Part shown: positions 1-9,600 of the stretch, piece by piece
Layout of the letters: each line of letters starts with the position of its first letter
Numbering within the stretch: position 1 is the stretch's first letter
NCBI RefSeq assembly: GCF_012163145.1
Contig: NZ_JAAVTX010000004.1
Coordinates: 248,001 to 312,000, forward strand
Length of the DNA: 64,000 nt
From: Falsiroseomonas frigidaquae
GTDB taxonomy: Bacteria > Pseudomonadota > Alphaproteobacteria > Acetobacterales > Acetobacteraceae
Reading direction: 5' to 3'
Program-made: the position numbers and the translations under genes
Notes under the pieces: generated by a model
What the model was told of the DNA's origin: nothing
Seen by the model: the letters and a program-made list of their open reading frames with translations, nothing else
Database searches by the model: none

Positions 1-137
1 CATTGATGCGCATTGGGGGCTGCTCCACGCAATTTCATGGCGGAATGGTAGGTGAAGAAGCGGTCATCACAAAGGGAGCGGCTTGCGAGGCTCGGAAGCA
101 CCGTGCATAGGCGTGCCAACATCACGGGAGAACATCC

Positions 138-1112
138 ATGGCCGGAGAACTGACGCGACGCGCGCTTGCCGCCGGTGCCGCCCTGTTGGCGATGCCCCGG
201 CTGGCCCGCGCCCAGGCCTGGCCCTCCGGCCCCGTCCGCATCGTGGTTCCCTTCGCGCCCGGCGGCAGCACGGACCTGACCGCCCGGTTGGTGGCGGATG
301 GCCTGGCGCAGCGCATCGGCGTGCCGGTGGTGGTGGAGAACCGCCCCGGCGCCGGGGCGACCACCGGCAGCCAGGTGGTGGCGGATGCGGCGCCGGATGG
401 GCAGACCCTGGTGATGAGCAATATCGCCAGCCACGCGATCAGCCCGGCGCTGTACGGCAACCTGCGCTACGACCCGGTGACCTCCTTCACCCATATCGCC
501 ATGGTGATCACCAACCCCTCCGTCTGGGTGGTCAATCCGCGCAGCGAGATCAACAACCTGGCGGATCTGGTGCAGGCGGCGAAGGCAAAGCCCGGCGGGC
601 TGGACATGGCGTCTTCCGGCGCCGGGTCTTCCAACCACCTGATGCTGGTGCGCTTCTCCGAACTCGCGGGCATCGAGCATACCCACATCCCGTTCCGCGG
701 CGCCGGCCCGGCGATGACGGCGGTGATCGCGGGCCAGGTGCCGATGATGTCGGACAGCCTGCCCTCTGCCGCCGGGCATATCCGCCAGGGCAGCGTGCGC
801 GCCATCGCCATCAGCAGCGCGGAACGCCACCCGGCCTTCCCGGATGTCCCGACCTTCCGCGAGCAGGGCTTCGACCTGTCCAGCACATCCTGGTTTGCCC
901 TGTCCGGCCCGGCCGGCATGCAGCCCGCTGTGGTGGAACGGCTGCACCGGGAGATCATGGCGGTGATCGCGACGCCGGCGAGCCAGCAGCGCTTCGCCGA
1001 GCTGGGCGGCACCGCGGGCAACATGACCCCGGCGGAGTTCACCGCTTTCGTGGCCGAGGAAGTGGCGCGCTGGGCCCCCGTGGTGCGGGCCTCGGGCGCC
1101 ACCGTCGGTTAG
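138..1112 (+). CDS. Bug-family tricarboxylate solute-binding protein (TctC-like)
   Basis: A 324-residue periplasmic receptor of the Bug/TctC family. An N-terminal export signal (TRRALAAGAALLAMPRLARA) is followed by the family hallmark PVRIVVPFAPGGSTDLTAR and the VVVENRPGAG loop near residues 65-75. Members bind small carboxylates and deliver them to a TctA/TctB permease. GGGAGAA lies 6 nt before the ATG and supports this start. The tctB and tctA homologues lie downstream on the same strand, so this is probably the cognate receptor. The 295-bp gap before tctB, with its hairpin, would allow the receptor to be made in excess. The substrate cannot be read from the sequence. Confidence 0.93.
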   Translation: MAGELTRRALAAGAALLAMPRLARAQAWPSGPVRIVVPFAPGGSTDLTARLVADGLAQRIGVPVVVENRPGAGATTGSQVVADAAPDGQTLVMSNIASHAISPALYGNLRYDPVTSFTHIAMVITNPSVWVVNPRSEINNLADLVQAAKAKPGGLDMASSGAGSSNHLMLVRFSELAGIEHTHIPFRGAGPAMTAVIAGQVPMMSDSLPSAAGHIRQGSVRAIAISSAERHPAFPDVPTFREQGFDLSSTSWFALSGPAGMQPAVVERLHREIMAVIATPASQQRFAELGGTAGNMTPAEFTAFVAEEVARWAPVVRASGATVG

Positions 1113-1150
1113 CAGGACGGTTAATGAAGGTTCGGTAATTTATCTTGCGC

Positions 1151-1162
1151 ATGTCCGGACAT
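1151..1162. promoter_or_regulatory. Perfect 12-bp palindrome, candidate operator
   Basis: ATGTCCGGACAT is an exact 12-bp palindrome, 39 bp after the receptor stop and about 245 bp before tctB. It has the form of a dimeric regulator site, but no regulator gene is adjacent. Function is inferred. Confidence 0.3.
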
Positions 1163-1329
1163 CATCTGTTGGCGTGATCGTTCGGGATGATTAGGGTTCG
1201 CCTCGAAAACGGCCGCCGGCGCCAGGCTGGCGGTCCGTCGCGTCAAGCGCCCAGCCAGTGCCGCATGCGGCTCCGGCGGGTGTTGCGGGGGCCGGCTACG
1301 GCACCGGGCGATGCGGGCCTTAGGAAGTG

Positions 1330-1354
1330 GCGGGGTGACCTTCGGTCGCCCCGC
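1330..1354 (+). promoter_or_regulatory. Intra-operon stem-loop between tctC and tctB
   Basis: Two 11-nt arms (1330-1340 and 1344-1354) pair with one G-U around a TTC loop. No U-tract follows, so it is not a classical terminator. Such hairpins between a receptor gene and its permease genes often stabilise the receptor mRNA or attenuate downstream expression. That role is inferred here. Confidence 0.5.
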
Positions 1355-1407
1355 GGGTCGGAAATCAGGACTTGTCCCGCGGCGGGGCGGGCAACAACGA
1401 GGTGCGG

Positions 1408-1860
1408 ATGAAGATCAACGCGAAAGACCTGGCGGCGGGGCTGGTACTTCTGGCCTTTGCCGTCGCCGGCTTGTATTTGAATTTGGATCATACGCTGGGC
1501 AATGCCCGCCGCATGGGCCCGGGCTACATGCCGATGCTGGCCTTCGGGCTGCTGTTTTTCCTCAGCATCACCATCATGGGCCTTGCGCTGTTCAGCGGGC
1601 CGGACAAGCTGGACCGCTGGGCGTGGCGGGAGATGTTCCTGATCCTCGCCGCCATCTGCGTCTTTGGCCTCATCCTCGAAAAGGCCGGGATGCTGCTGAC
1701 CCTGACGGTGACCATCGCGATCTCGTCCCTGGCTGATCGAACCCACAAGCCCCTTGGCGTGCTGGGGCTGATCGCCTTCCTCGTCGCGCTTTGCTGGCTG
1801 GTGTTCATCTACTGGCTAGACATCCGCATCCCGGTCTGGCCGACCTACTTCGCCTACTGA
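1408..1860 (+). CDS. tctB: Tripartite tricarboxylate transporter TctB family small subunit
   Basis: A 150-residue integral membrane protein, the small permease subunit of the tripartite tricarboxylate transporter. The start MKINAKDLAAGLVLLAFAVAG opens directly into the first membrane span, followed by the typical RMGPGYMP motif near residues 35-42 and three more hydrophobic segments, giving the four-helix TctB pattern. An upstream in-frame start at 1372 would add 12 polar residues and is less likely. tctA follows after 13 bp, so the two are co-transcribed. Confidence 0.9.
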   Translation: MKINAKDLAAGLVLLAFAVAGLYLNLDHTLGNARRMGPGYMPMLAFGLLFFLSITIMGLALFSGPDKLDRWAWREMFLILAAICVFGLILEKAGMLLTLTVTIAISSLADRTHKPLGVLGLIAFLVALCWLVFIYWLDIRIPVWPTYFAY

Positions 1861-1873
1861 GGGAAAACGATCC

Positions 1874-3382
1874 ATGGAAACCCTTTTCGCGAACCTCGCC
1901 CTCGGGTTCAGCGTCGCGTTCAGCTTCGAGAACCTGACCTTCGCGCTGCTGGGCGCCTTCATCGGCACGGCGATCGGCGTGCTGCCGGGCATCGGCCCGG
2001 TGGCCACCATCTCGCTGCTGCTGCCGATCACCTTCGGCATGTCGCCGACCACCGCCATCATCATGCTGGCCGGCATCTATTACGGGTCCCAGTATGGCGG
2101 CTCGACCACGGCCATCCTGCTGAACCTGCCCGGTGAGGTCAGTTCGGTGGTCACCGTGATCGAGGGCTACAAGATGGCCCGCAACGGGCGCGCGGGAGCG
2201 GCGCTCGCCACCGCGGCGCTCGGCAGCTTCTTCGCCGGTTCCGTCGCCACGGTGGTGGTCGCGGCCTCCGGCCCGCTGCTCACCTCCGTCGCGCTGTCCT
2301 TCGGACCGGCCGACTACTTCTCCCTGATGTTCCTTGGCCTGATCATCTCCGCCGTGCTGGCGCAGGGCTCAATCGTCAAGGGCATCGGCATGGTGGTGCT
2401 GGGCGTCGGCCTAGGCCTGGTCGGCACGGACGTGCAGACCGGCCAGCAGCGCTTCACCTTCGGCGTGCCGGAGCTTTCGGATGGCGTCGGCTTCGTGGCG
2501 ATCGCCATGGGCATGTTCGGCATCGCCGAGATCATCCTGAACCTCGAGCGCCCCGAATCGCGCAACGTGATGACCAACAAGGTCGGCAGCCTGTACCTGA
2601 CGCGCGAGGAATTCCGCCGCGCCGTCCCGGCCGTGCTGCGCGGCACCGCGCTCGGCACCGTGCTCGGCATCCTGCCGGGCGGCGGCGCCTCGCTCTCCGC
2701 CTTCGGCTCCTACATGGTGGAGCGCAAGGTCTCGAAGTACCGGCACCTGTTCGGCACCGGCGCGATCGAGGGCGTGGCCGGCCCCGAGGCCGCCAACAAT
2801 GCGGCGGCGCAGTCCAGCTTCATTCCGCTGCTGACGCTGGGCATCCCGGCCAACGCCGTGATGGCGCTGATGGTCGGCGCGCTGATCATTCAGGGCATCC
2901 AGCCGGGCCCGCGCATGGTGGAAGCCCAGCCGGACCTGTTCTGGGGCCTGATCTGCTCCATGTGGGTCGGCAACCTGATGCTGGTCATCATCAACCTGCC
3001 GATGATCGGCATGTGGGTGAAGTTGCTGGAAGTGCCGTATCGCCACCTGTACCCGGCGATCATGATCTTCTGCTCGATCGGCATCTATTCCATCAACAAC
3101 AACGTCTTCGACGTCTACCTGATGGTCCTGTTCGGCATCTTCGGCTACCTCTGCTCCAAGCTGAAGCTGGAAGGCGCCCCGCTGCTGATCGGCTTCGTGC
3201 TTGGCCCGATGATGGAAGAACATCTGCGCCGCGCCATGCTGCTGTCCCGCGGCGACATCATGGTGTTCATCGAGCGTCCGATCTCCGCCTCGATGCTCGC
3301 CATCGCCGCCATCGCCCTGCTGGCGATGCTGCTGCCTGGCCTGCGCTCCGGCAAGGAAAAGGCGATGGCCGAAGGCGGCTGA
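1874..3382 (+). CDS. tctA: Tripartite tricarboxylate transporter permease TctA
   Basis: A 502-residue polytopic membrane protein forming the translocation channel of the tricarboxylate transporter. Family signatures are visible: [20 protein letters not shown] residues [16 protein letters not shown] near the N-terminus, [20 protein letters not shown] near residues 65-85, and a second repeat [20 protein letters not shown] in the middle. The length is usual for TctA (about 500). It completes the tctC-tctB-tctA operon. A 26-bp duplication copies the last codons and the stop just downstream, and a terminator hairpin follows at 3435-3463. Confidence 0.95.
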   Translation: METLFANLALGFSVAFSFENLTFALLGAFIGTAIGVLPGIGPVATISLLLPITFGMSPTTAIIMLAGIYYGSQYGGSTTAILLNLPGEVSSVVTVIEGYKMARNGRAGAALATAALGSFFAGSVATVVVAASGPLLTSVALSFGPADYFSLMFLGLIISAVLAQGSIVKGIGMVVLGVGLGLVGTDVQTGQQRFTFGVPELSDGVGFVAIAMGMFGIAEIILNLERPESRNVMTNKVGSLYLTREEFRRAVPAVLRGTALGTVLGILPGGGASLSAFGSYMVERKVSKYRHLFGTGAIEGVAGPEAANNAAAQSSFIPLLTLGIPANAVMALMVGALIIQGIQPGPRMVEAQPDLFWGLICSMWVGNLMLVIINLPMIGMWVKLLEVPYRHLYPAIMIFCSIGIYSINNNVFDVYLMVLFGIFGYLCSKLKLEGAPLLIGFVLGPMMEEHLRRAMLLSRGDIMVFIERPISASMLAIAAIALLAMLLPGLRSGKEKAMAEGG

Positions 3383-3412
3383 CGCCGCTGGGCGCCGAGG
3401 GCGGCTGACGCC
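3371..3412 (+). repeat. 26-bp-period duplication spanning the tctA stop codon
   Basis: GAAGGCGGCTGACGCC at 3371-3386 recurs as GAGGGCGGCTGACGCC at 3397-3412 with one mismatch. The stop codon of tctA is therefore present twice in tandem. Confidence 0.8.
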
Positions 3413-3434
3413 TTTACCAACGCAGTCGAAGGAA

Positions 3435-3463
3435 GGGGCCGCTCCGCAAGGGGCGGCCCCTTT
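3435..3463 (+). terminator. Rho-independent terminator after tctA
   Basis: Arms 3435-3445 and 3450-3460 pair over 11 bp with one G-U around a GCAA tetraloop, followed by TTT. Placed 52 bp after the tctA stop, it fits the end of the tct operon. The T-run is short, as is common in GC-rich genomes. Confidence 0.7.
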
Positions 3464-3516
3464 CGCTTGCGCGGTCCCGGACGCACCCTGCGGCGAACCC
3501 GCATGGAGTCGCACCG

Positions 3517-4269
3517 ATGGACCTGCAACTGACCGGCAAGGTCGCCCTGGTTACCGGCGCCTCCGCCGGCCTCGGCCGCAGCATCGCCCGCCTGCTGGCC
3601 GAGGAAGGCTGCAAGCTGGCGCTGCTCGCCCGCCGGATGAACCGCCTCGAGGAATTCGCCGCCACCCTGCCCGCCTCCGCCGAACCTCTGCTTCTGGCCG
3701 AGGACGTGACCGACCCCGGCACCGCCGAGCGCACGCGGGACGCCCTGCTGGCCCGATTCGGCCGCTGCGACATCCTGGTCAACAACGCCGGCGGCAGCCG
3801 CCCGCAGGCGGATCTGGGGCCGGAGGAGGTCTGGCAGGAATCGATGGAGATCAACTTCCACGCCGGCCGCCGCATGGCCCACGCCATCATCCCGGCCATG
3901 CAGGCCAATAAATTCGGCCGCATCGTCAACATCACCGGCAGCGACGAGCCGCACATCATCAACGCCGCGAATGCGCCGAACGGCGCCGTCCATATCTGGG
4001 CCAAGGCGCTGTCCCGCCAGCTGGGCCGGGACGGCATCACGGTGAATTCGGTGCCACCCGGCCGTCTGCGTTCGGAACAGATCGACGCCCGAATCCTGCC
4101 GGATGAAGCCGCCCGCCAGGCCTGGGCGGAGAAGGAAGTGCCGGTCGGCTTCATCGGCGAGCCGGACGACCTCGGCGTGCTGGTGTGCTTCCTCTGCTCC
4201 CCGCGCGCCCGCTACATCACCGGGCAGGTGGTGCATGTGGATGGCGGCACGCACCGCTTCAGCCACTGA
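3517..4269 (+). CDS. Short-chain dehydrogenase/reductase (SDR) with atypical active site
   Basis: A 250-residue classical-length SDR, presumably an NAD(P)-dependent oxidoreductase. The nucleotide-binding motif TGASAGLG lies at 13-20, NNAG at 89-92, and the C-terminal substrate lid ends with ITGQVVHVDGG. The catalytic lysine is Lys163 (WAKAL), but the residue four positions before it, normally the Tyr of YxxxK, is His159. A candidate serine is at 142. A subfamily of SDRs with His at this position exists, so this is probably a family trait and not damage. Substrate unknown. It follows the tct operon on the same strand after a terminator, so it may have its own promoter. Confidence 0.85.
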   Translation: MDLQLTGKVALVTGASAGLGRSIARLLAEEGCKLALLARRMNRLEEFAATLPASAEPLLLAEDVTDPGTAERTRDALLARFGRCDILVNNAGGSRPQADLGPEEVWQESMEINFHAGRRMAHAIIPAMQANKFGRIVNITGSDEPHIINAANAPNGAVHIWAKALSRQLGRDGITVNSVPPGRLRSEQIDARILPDEAARQAWAEKEVPVGFIGEPDDLGVLVCFLCSPRARYITGQVVHVDGGTHRFSH

Positions 4270-4338
4270 CCCGCGCAGGCCGCGGGGCGGAGATTGCGCC
4301 AAGCGTGTAGCTTCGCCTCGGTTGCAGGATCACCCGCC

Positions 4339-4830
4339 ATGTCCCACCCGCGCCCCACGCATCTGCGCCGCACCATCGCCCGCGCCAAGCACCGCCGGAG
4401 CAATGCCGCCGCCCCGCCCCGGCTGGCGGACCGGCTGGCCGATGCGGTGGCGGCGCGGGTCGGGTCCTGGCGCTTCATCCTGATCCAGTCCGCCCTGCTG
4501 GCGGCCTGGATCATCGCCAATGCCGTCGTCGGCCCCGGCGGCTGGGACCCCTACCCCTTCATCCTGCTCAACCTGGTCCTGTCCTTCCAGGCCGCCTACA
4601 CCGCGCCGATCATCATGATGAGCCAGAACCGGCAATCCGACCTGGATCGCGAACGCTCCGTCGCCGACTACCAGGTGAACCTGCGGGCAGAGGCCGACAT
4701 CACCCTGCTGCACGAGAAGATCGACCTGCTGCGGGAGAAGCAACTGGCCGAGATCACGGATATGCTGCGCCGCGCCCTGGACCGCATCGAGGTGCTGGAA
4801 GGCCGCCGGCCGGAAGGAGAACGCGGATGA
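4339..4830 (+). CDS. DUF1003 family membrane protein
   Basis: A 163-residue protein with the DUF1003 pattern: a basic N-terminus, RLADRLADAVAARVGSWRFI leading into a first membrane span, a second span in LNLVLSFQAAYTAPIIMMSQNRQ, and a C-terminal helical coiled-coil-like tail (ADYQVNLRAEADITLLHEKID). The ATG at 4339 is chosen because the family begins shortly before this basic stretch; an upstream start at 4294 adds non-conserved residues. Function unknown in this family. Its stop overlaps the start of the next small gene by 4 bp (ATGA). Confidence 0.85.
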   Translation: MSHPRPTHLRRTIARAKHRRSNAAAPPRLADRLADAVAARVGSWRFILIQSALLAAWIIANAVVGPGGWDPYPFILLNLVLSFQAAYTAPIIMMSQNRQSDLDRERSVADYQVNLRAEADITLLHEKIDLLREKQLAEITDMLRRALDRIEVLEGRRPEGERG

Positions 4831-4985
4831 GCCTGCTGCTGCGCGGATTGCTGGTCGCCGCCGGCGCCATCACCGCCCTGTTCGTGGCGCGGGATGCGCC
4901 GAATTTCGCGGTGGTGGAGGGCATGGTGGCGGTGCTGATCATCGCCGCCATCGTGCTGGCACTCGCCCTGACCCGGAAGAAGTGA
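4827..4985 (+). CDS. Tiny two-helix membrane peptide coupled to DUF1003 gene
   Basis: A 52-codon frame starting in the ATGA overlap with the DUF1003 stop, preceded by GGAAGGAGAACGCGG, a good ribosome binding site. It encodes two hydrophobic stretches (LLLRGLLVAAGAITALFVA and VEGMVAVLIIAAIVLALAL), each long enough to cross a membrane, and ends in RKK. The coupling and the strong binding site argue that it is a real gene. I do not recognise a family; a small partner of the DUF1003 protein is a plausible inference. Confidence 0.65.
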   Translation: MSLLLRGLLVAAGAITALFVARDAPNFAVVEGMVAVLIIAAIVLALALTRKK

Positions 4986-5015
4986 TTCCGCCGCGCAATG
5001 GGCCTGCCCCCCCGC

Positions 5016-5055
5016 GCAGCGGGCTTGCCAGCCATGCAGCGGGCTTGCCAGCGGA
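5016..5055 (+). repeat. Two 20-bp tandem copies upstream of antiporter gene
   Basis: GCAGCGGGCTTGCCAGC at 5016-5032 recurs at 5036-5052 (20-bp period) in the 96-bp gap before the antiporter gene. It belongs to a set of short tandem duplications scattered through this window. Confidence 0.75.
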
Positions 5056-5081
5056 CGGGCCCGGCCGGATAGGCTGACATC

Positions 5082-6647
5082 ATGGAAATCGTGCAGGCCG
5101 TCCTGGCCCTCATTGCGGCCTGTATCGGGTTCGCGCTGATCGCGCGCCGCCTGAACCTGCCCTATGCCGTCATCCTGGTGCTGGGCGGCATGGTGCTGGC
5201 CTTCATCCCCGGCCTGCCCACCGTCACGCTGGACCCGGAAATCGCGCTGGCCTTCTTCCTGCCGCCGCTGCTGCAGGGCAGCGCCTGGCGCACGGATTGG
5301 CGCGCCTTCCGGGCCAATCTCCGCCCGATCCTGTTCCTGGCCGTGGGCGCCGTGCTGTTCAGCGCGGTCTGCATCGCCGTGGTCGCCAAGCTGCTGATCC
5401 CGGACCTGCCCTGGGCGGCAGCCGTGGCGCTGGGCGCCATCGTCGCGCCGCCGGATGCGGTGGCCGCCGCCGCCGTGCTGGCCCGCCTCCCCATGCCACG
5501 CCGCCTGGTGACGGTGCTGGAGGGCGAGAGCCTGGTGAACGACGCGACGGCGCTCGTGCTGTACCGCTTCGCCATCGCCGCGGTGGCCGCCGGCGGCATC
5601 GCGGTGGAGCAGGCCGTGGCGTCCTTCTTCCTGGTGGCGATCGGCGGCATCCTGGTCGGCTGGGGCGTCGGGCTGGCCGGCGCCTGGGCGTTCAAGCGGC
5701 TGGAGGACCCGCTGCTGGAGATCGCCGCCAGCTTCGTCGCCTGCTTCGGCAGCTTCTTCGCGGCCGAGGCGCTGGGCCTGTCCGGGGTGATTTCCGTGGT
5801 CACCACGGGGCTGGTGCTCGGCCAGTTGCAGCACCGCACCCTGACGCCGGAAAGCCGGATCAGCGCGCGCGCGGTCTGGAGCTTCGTGGAATTCGTGCTG
5901 ACCAGCCTGATCTTCATCCTGGTCGGGCTGCAGCTGCGCGGCATCCTTGACCGCATCTCCCAGCATGGCGTGCTGGAACTGGTGGGGCTGGCCGTGGCGC
6001 TGTCCGTCACGCTGATCGCCAGCCGATTCATCTGGGTGTTCCCCACGGCGCTGATCCCGCGCGTGCTGCCAGGGCCGGTCGATTCGCGCCGCATCCCGCC
6101 CATCGGGCATCTGGTGGTGATTTCCTGGGCCGGGATGCGGGGCGTCGTTTCACTCGCCGCGGCGCTGGCTCTGCCGCTGGATTTCCCGCAGCGCGACCTG
6201 CTGGTGTTCCTCGCCTTCTGCGCCATCCTGGCGACGCTGGTGCTGCAGGGCACCACGCTGGAATGGGTGATCCGCCGCTTCGGCGTCGCGGAAAAGCGGG
6301 TGGTCGGCATGGCGCCGGAGGAAGCCCAGGCGCGGCGCCATGTCGCCCGCGCGACGCTGGCGGAGGTGGAACACCGGGCGGAGGATATCCTGGAAGGCGC
6401 GGTGGCGCGCGACCTGCTGGCGGAATTCCGCGAGCGCAGCCGGATCTATCATGGCGTGGCCGATGGCGGCGGACATGCGGAGCTGGAGGCGCGGATGCGG
6501 ATTCGCCTCGCCGCGCTGCGCGCCGGCCGGACGGCATTGCTGGACCATCACCGCGCCGGCGCCTTGAATGACGTGATGCTGGCCAGCCTGGAACATGAGA
6601 TGGACCTCGAGGAACTGCGTATCCTGCGCCTGCTGGGGGCCCGATGA
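5082..6647 (+). CDS. Na+/H+ antiporter, CPA1 (NhaP-like) family
   Basis: A 521-residue cation/proton antiporter of the inner membrane. About twelve hydrophobic segments fill residues 1-400, with the CPA1 core motif EGESLVNDATALVLYRFA (Asn-Asp pair of the ion site) near residues 148-165 and SWAGMRGVVSLAAALALP near 350. The last 110 residues form a charged cytoplasmic helical tail (AEVEHRAEDILEGAVARDLL). It exchanges cytoplasmic Na+ or K+ for H+ and serves pH and salt homeostasis. The stop overlaps the start of the large helicase gene by 4 bp (ATGA), so the two may be cotranslated although unrelated in function. Confidence 0.92.
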   Translation: MEIVQAVLALIAACIGFALIARRLNLPYAVILVLGGMVLAFIPGLPTVTLDPEIALAFFLPPLLQGSAWRTDWRAFRANLRPILFLAVGAVLFSAVCIAVVAKLLIPDLPWAAAVALGAIVAPPDAVAAAAVLARLPMPRRLVTVLEGESLVNDATALVLYRFAIAAVAAGGIAVEQAVASFFLVAIGGILVGWGVGLAGAWAFKRLEDPLLEIAASFVACFGSFFAAEALGLSGVISVVTTGLVLGQLQHRTLTPESRISARAVWSFVEFVLTSLIFILVGLQLRGILDRISQHGVLELVGLAVALSVTLIASRFIWVFPTALIPRVLPGPVDSRRIPPIGHLVVISWAGMRGVVSLAAALALPLDFPQRDLLVFLAFCAILATLVLQGTTLEWVIRRFGVAEKRVVGMAPEEAQARRHVARATLAEVEHRAEDILEGAVARDLLAEFRERSRIYHGVADGGGHAELEARMRIRLAALRAGRTALLDHHRAGALNDVMLASLEHEMDLEELRILRLLGAR

Positions 6648-9600
6648 GCCTGCTGTCCGAACAGCTGGAGGCGGCGCGGCGCGGCTTGCTGGACCTGTCC
6701 ACCCGCAACCGCCTGCTGTCCCTGCCGAAGCCCGGCCGGTCCCGCGGCGTGGTGCTGCTGGATGACGAGGATGCCGGCTTCGTGCTGGCCGCACTGGCCG
6801 ATGGCCGCGCCTTCACATTCGAGGCCGCGGCCGATTCGCCCGAGTCCGCCCCCCGCCGCACCCGTCGCCCGGTGCGGGTGGACGGCGTGGCACAGGCCGA
6901 TGCGGCGCAGAGTCGGGCGGATGCACGGCGCGATAGCCGCCTGCGCGCAAAGCTGCCGCGGGAGGATCTGGCGCGGCGCCTGCGCGACCTGATGCAGGAT
7001 GCCCGCACGGCGCGGGAGGAAACCGGCATCGCCACCCTCTCGCTCGCCCTCGGCGCGCTGGCCTGGCGCGACCCCGCGACGCCGGAGACGGAACGCCTGG
7101 CGCCGCTCGCCCTGCTGCCGGTGGTGCTGGAACGGCAGGGCGTGTCTCAGGTGTTCCGGCTGCGCGCGACGGGGGGCGAGGTGGAGGAGAACCTGTCGCT
7201 CCGGCAGAAGCTGCTCGCCGAATTCCGCGTCGAATTGCCCCCCTTCCCGGCCGAGGATTTCGCGCCGGTCGCCTGGGCGGATGTCGTGCAGGCCGCCATT
7301 GGCGCGCGCGAGAACTGGCGGGTGGAGCCGGATTCGCTGGCGGTCGGCCTGTTCTCCTTCCAGAAGTTCCTGATGTGGCGGGACCTGGACCCGGCGGTGA
7401 ACCCGGGCCTGCTGACGCACGGCATGATCCGCGCCCTGGTCGGCGGCGAGAGGCTGGAATCGCCGCCGGTCCTGGACCCGGATGTCGATGTGGACGAGGC
7501 GATTCCGGTGGAGCGCCTCGACCACGTCATGGAGATGGATGGCAGCCAGGCGCTGGCGGCGGAGGCGGTGCGTCGCGGCGGAGCCGCGCGGGACTTGGCA
7601 GGCGGAGCCGCGCGGGACTTGGCAGGCGGAGCCCCGCGGGACTTGGCAGGCGGAGCCGCGCGGGACGCGGCAGGCGGAGCCGCGCGGGACGCGGCAGGCG
7701 GAGCCGCGCGGGACGCGGCAGGCGGAGCCGCGCGGGACGCGGCAGGTGGGGCCGCGCGGGACGCGGCAGGTGGGGCCGCGCGGGACGCGGCAGGTGGGGC
7801 CGCGCGGGACGCGGCAGGTGGGCCGGGCGACCAGCCGGGCCATGTCGTCATCCAGGGGCCGCCCGGCACGGGCAAGAGCCAGACCATCGCCACCATCATC
7901 GCCCAGGCCGTGCTGGATGGCCGCAGCGTGCTGTTCGTGGCCGAGAAACTGGCGGCGCTGGAGGTGGTGGAACGCCGCCTCGGCCAGATCGGCCTCGGCC
8001 CCGCCTGCCTGGAACTGCATGCGGAGAAGCAATCGAAGCGCGCCGTGCTGGATGAATTGCGCGCCACGCTGGCCGCGCCGCCGGTGCCGATGCCGGACCG
8101 CGCGCCCGTGCTGCGCCGGCTGGGTTCACTGCGCGGCAGGCTGAACCAGCATGCCCGCGCGATGGGCGAGGCGGTGGGCGAAAGCGGGCGCCCGCTGCAT
8201 GCGGTGGTTGGCCGCCTGGCGGCGCGACGGGCCGCGGGCGCGGCGGCGCCGGACTTCACCCTGCCGGCCGGGGATTGGGACGCGGCGCGAATCGCCGCCG
8301 CGCGCGCCGCGGGGGCGGAGCTTGCAGCCTGCGCGGCGGCCGGCGGGCCGGGCAGCATCTGGCGTGGCGTCGGCAGCGCGCTGGACCCGCTGGCGCAGGA
8401 CCGGCTGATGGCGCGGCTGACGGTGCTGATCCGCGCGCTGACCGCCGGCGCCACCGCACTGGCCCCCGCCGCCATGGTGCAGGCGGAGCCCGGCCCGGCC
8501 GGGGCCGCGCATCTTCTGGCGCTGTCGGCATCCATCGCGCAGGCCCCGGCGCATGATGCCGGCGCGCTGGCCCACCCCGCCTGGCAGGCGGACCCCGCGC
8601 CGCTGGCCGCGCTGGTCGAGGCGACCGCCACGCTCGCCGCCGCCGGGCGCGATGCGCGGCTGCGCCCGGGCGCCCTGGACGCGGAGGGGCTGGATTCGGC
8701 ACGCGCCACCCTGGCCGAGGGTGGCGGTTTCCTGTCCTTCCTGTCTTCCACCCACCGCGCCGCCAAGGCGCTGGCCGCGCGGATCGTGGCGGATCGCGCC
8801 CCGGTACTGCCGGCGCTGGACGCCGCCATCGCCGGGCAGGCCGCCGCCCGCGCCCTGGCGGCTGGCGAGGCCACCGGCCGCGCCGCCTTCGGCACGCTCT
8901 GGGGTGACGCCGCGGCGATGGCCGCGCTGCTGGCCTGGCGCCGCCAGCATGGCGCGGCCGCCGCCGCCGCACTGGCCGCGGGGATGCCGGTGCTGGACGA
9001 CACGGCGGTCCAGGCGGCTCTGGATGCCTGGGAGGAGCTGGCGGCGGCAACGCAGCTCGACCTCACGCAGGCCTTCGGGCAAGCCGATCCGCCACTCGCG
9101 GAGATTGCCGCGCGGCTCGGCGACTGGGCGGCGCAGCCGGAGGCGCTGACCCCCTGGCTTGCCTGGTGCCGCGCGGTGCAGGCGGCGGGGGAGGATCTGG
9201 CGCCGCTGGTGCAGCGCCTGGCGGATGGCAGCCTGCCCCCCACCCAGGCCGCCGATGCGCTGCAGGATGCGCTGGATGAGGCGCTGTTGAAGGCCGCGAT
9301 GCGCGCCCGCCCGGAACTCGCCGCCTTCGATGGCGCCGGCTTCGACCGGATGCTGGTGGATTTTGCCGCCGCCGACCGGGACCGCATCGCCCTCGCCCGG
9401 CGCGAGGTTGCCGCCACCCATGCCGCCGCCGTGGCGCGGGTGCGGGAGATGCCGGGCTACCGCCTGTTGCTCGGCGAGTTCGAGAAGAAGCGCGGCCATC
9501 TGCCGGTGCGCGAATTGCTGCTGCGGGCGGGTGCCGCGGTGCAGGCGGCCAAGCCGGTCTTCCTGATGTCGCCACTTTCCGTCGCGCAGATGCTGGCGCC

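Noticed and set aside
1-137. Left edge searched for a gene or clear promoter
   Set aside because: No supported frame or convincing promoter was seen; it is probably the upstream region of the tct operon.
1187-1407. Small frame in the tctC-tctB gap
   Set aside because: Arg/Gly-rich with no ribosome binding site; the region is better explained by the palindrome and stem-loop.
4668-6110. Long minus-strand frame opposite the antiporter gene
   Set aside because: Its protein is Gln/Arg/His/Gly-rich shadow coding with no domain, and the plus strand encodes a clear antiporter.
7577-7816. Repeat array considered as a CRISPR
   Set aside because: Units are contiguous with no spacers, in frame with a gene, and no cas genes are present.
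7147-9417. Long antisense open frames over the helicase gene
   Set aside because: They result from high GC and from the 24-bp repeat, which is open in several frames; composition is Ala/Arg/Pro-rich with no recognisable domain.
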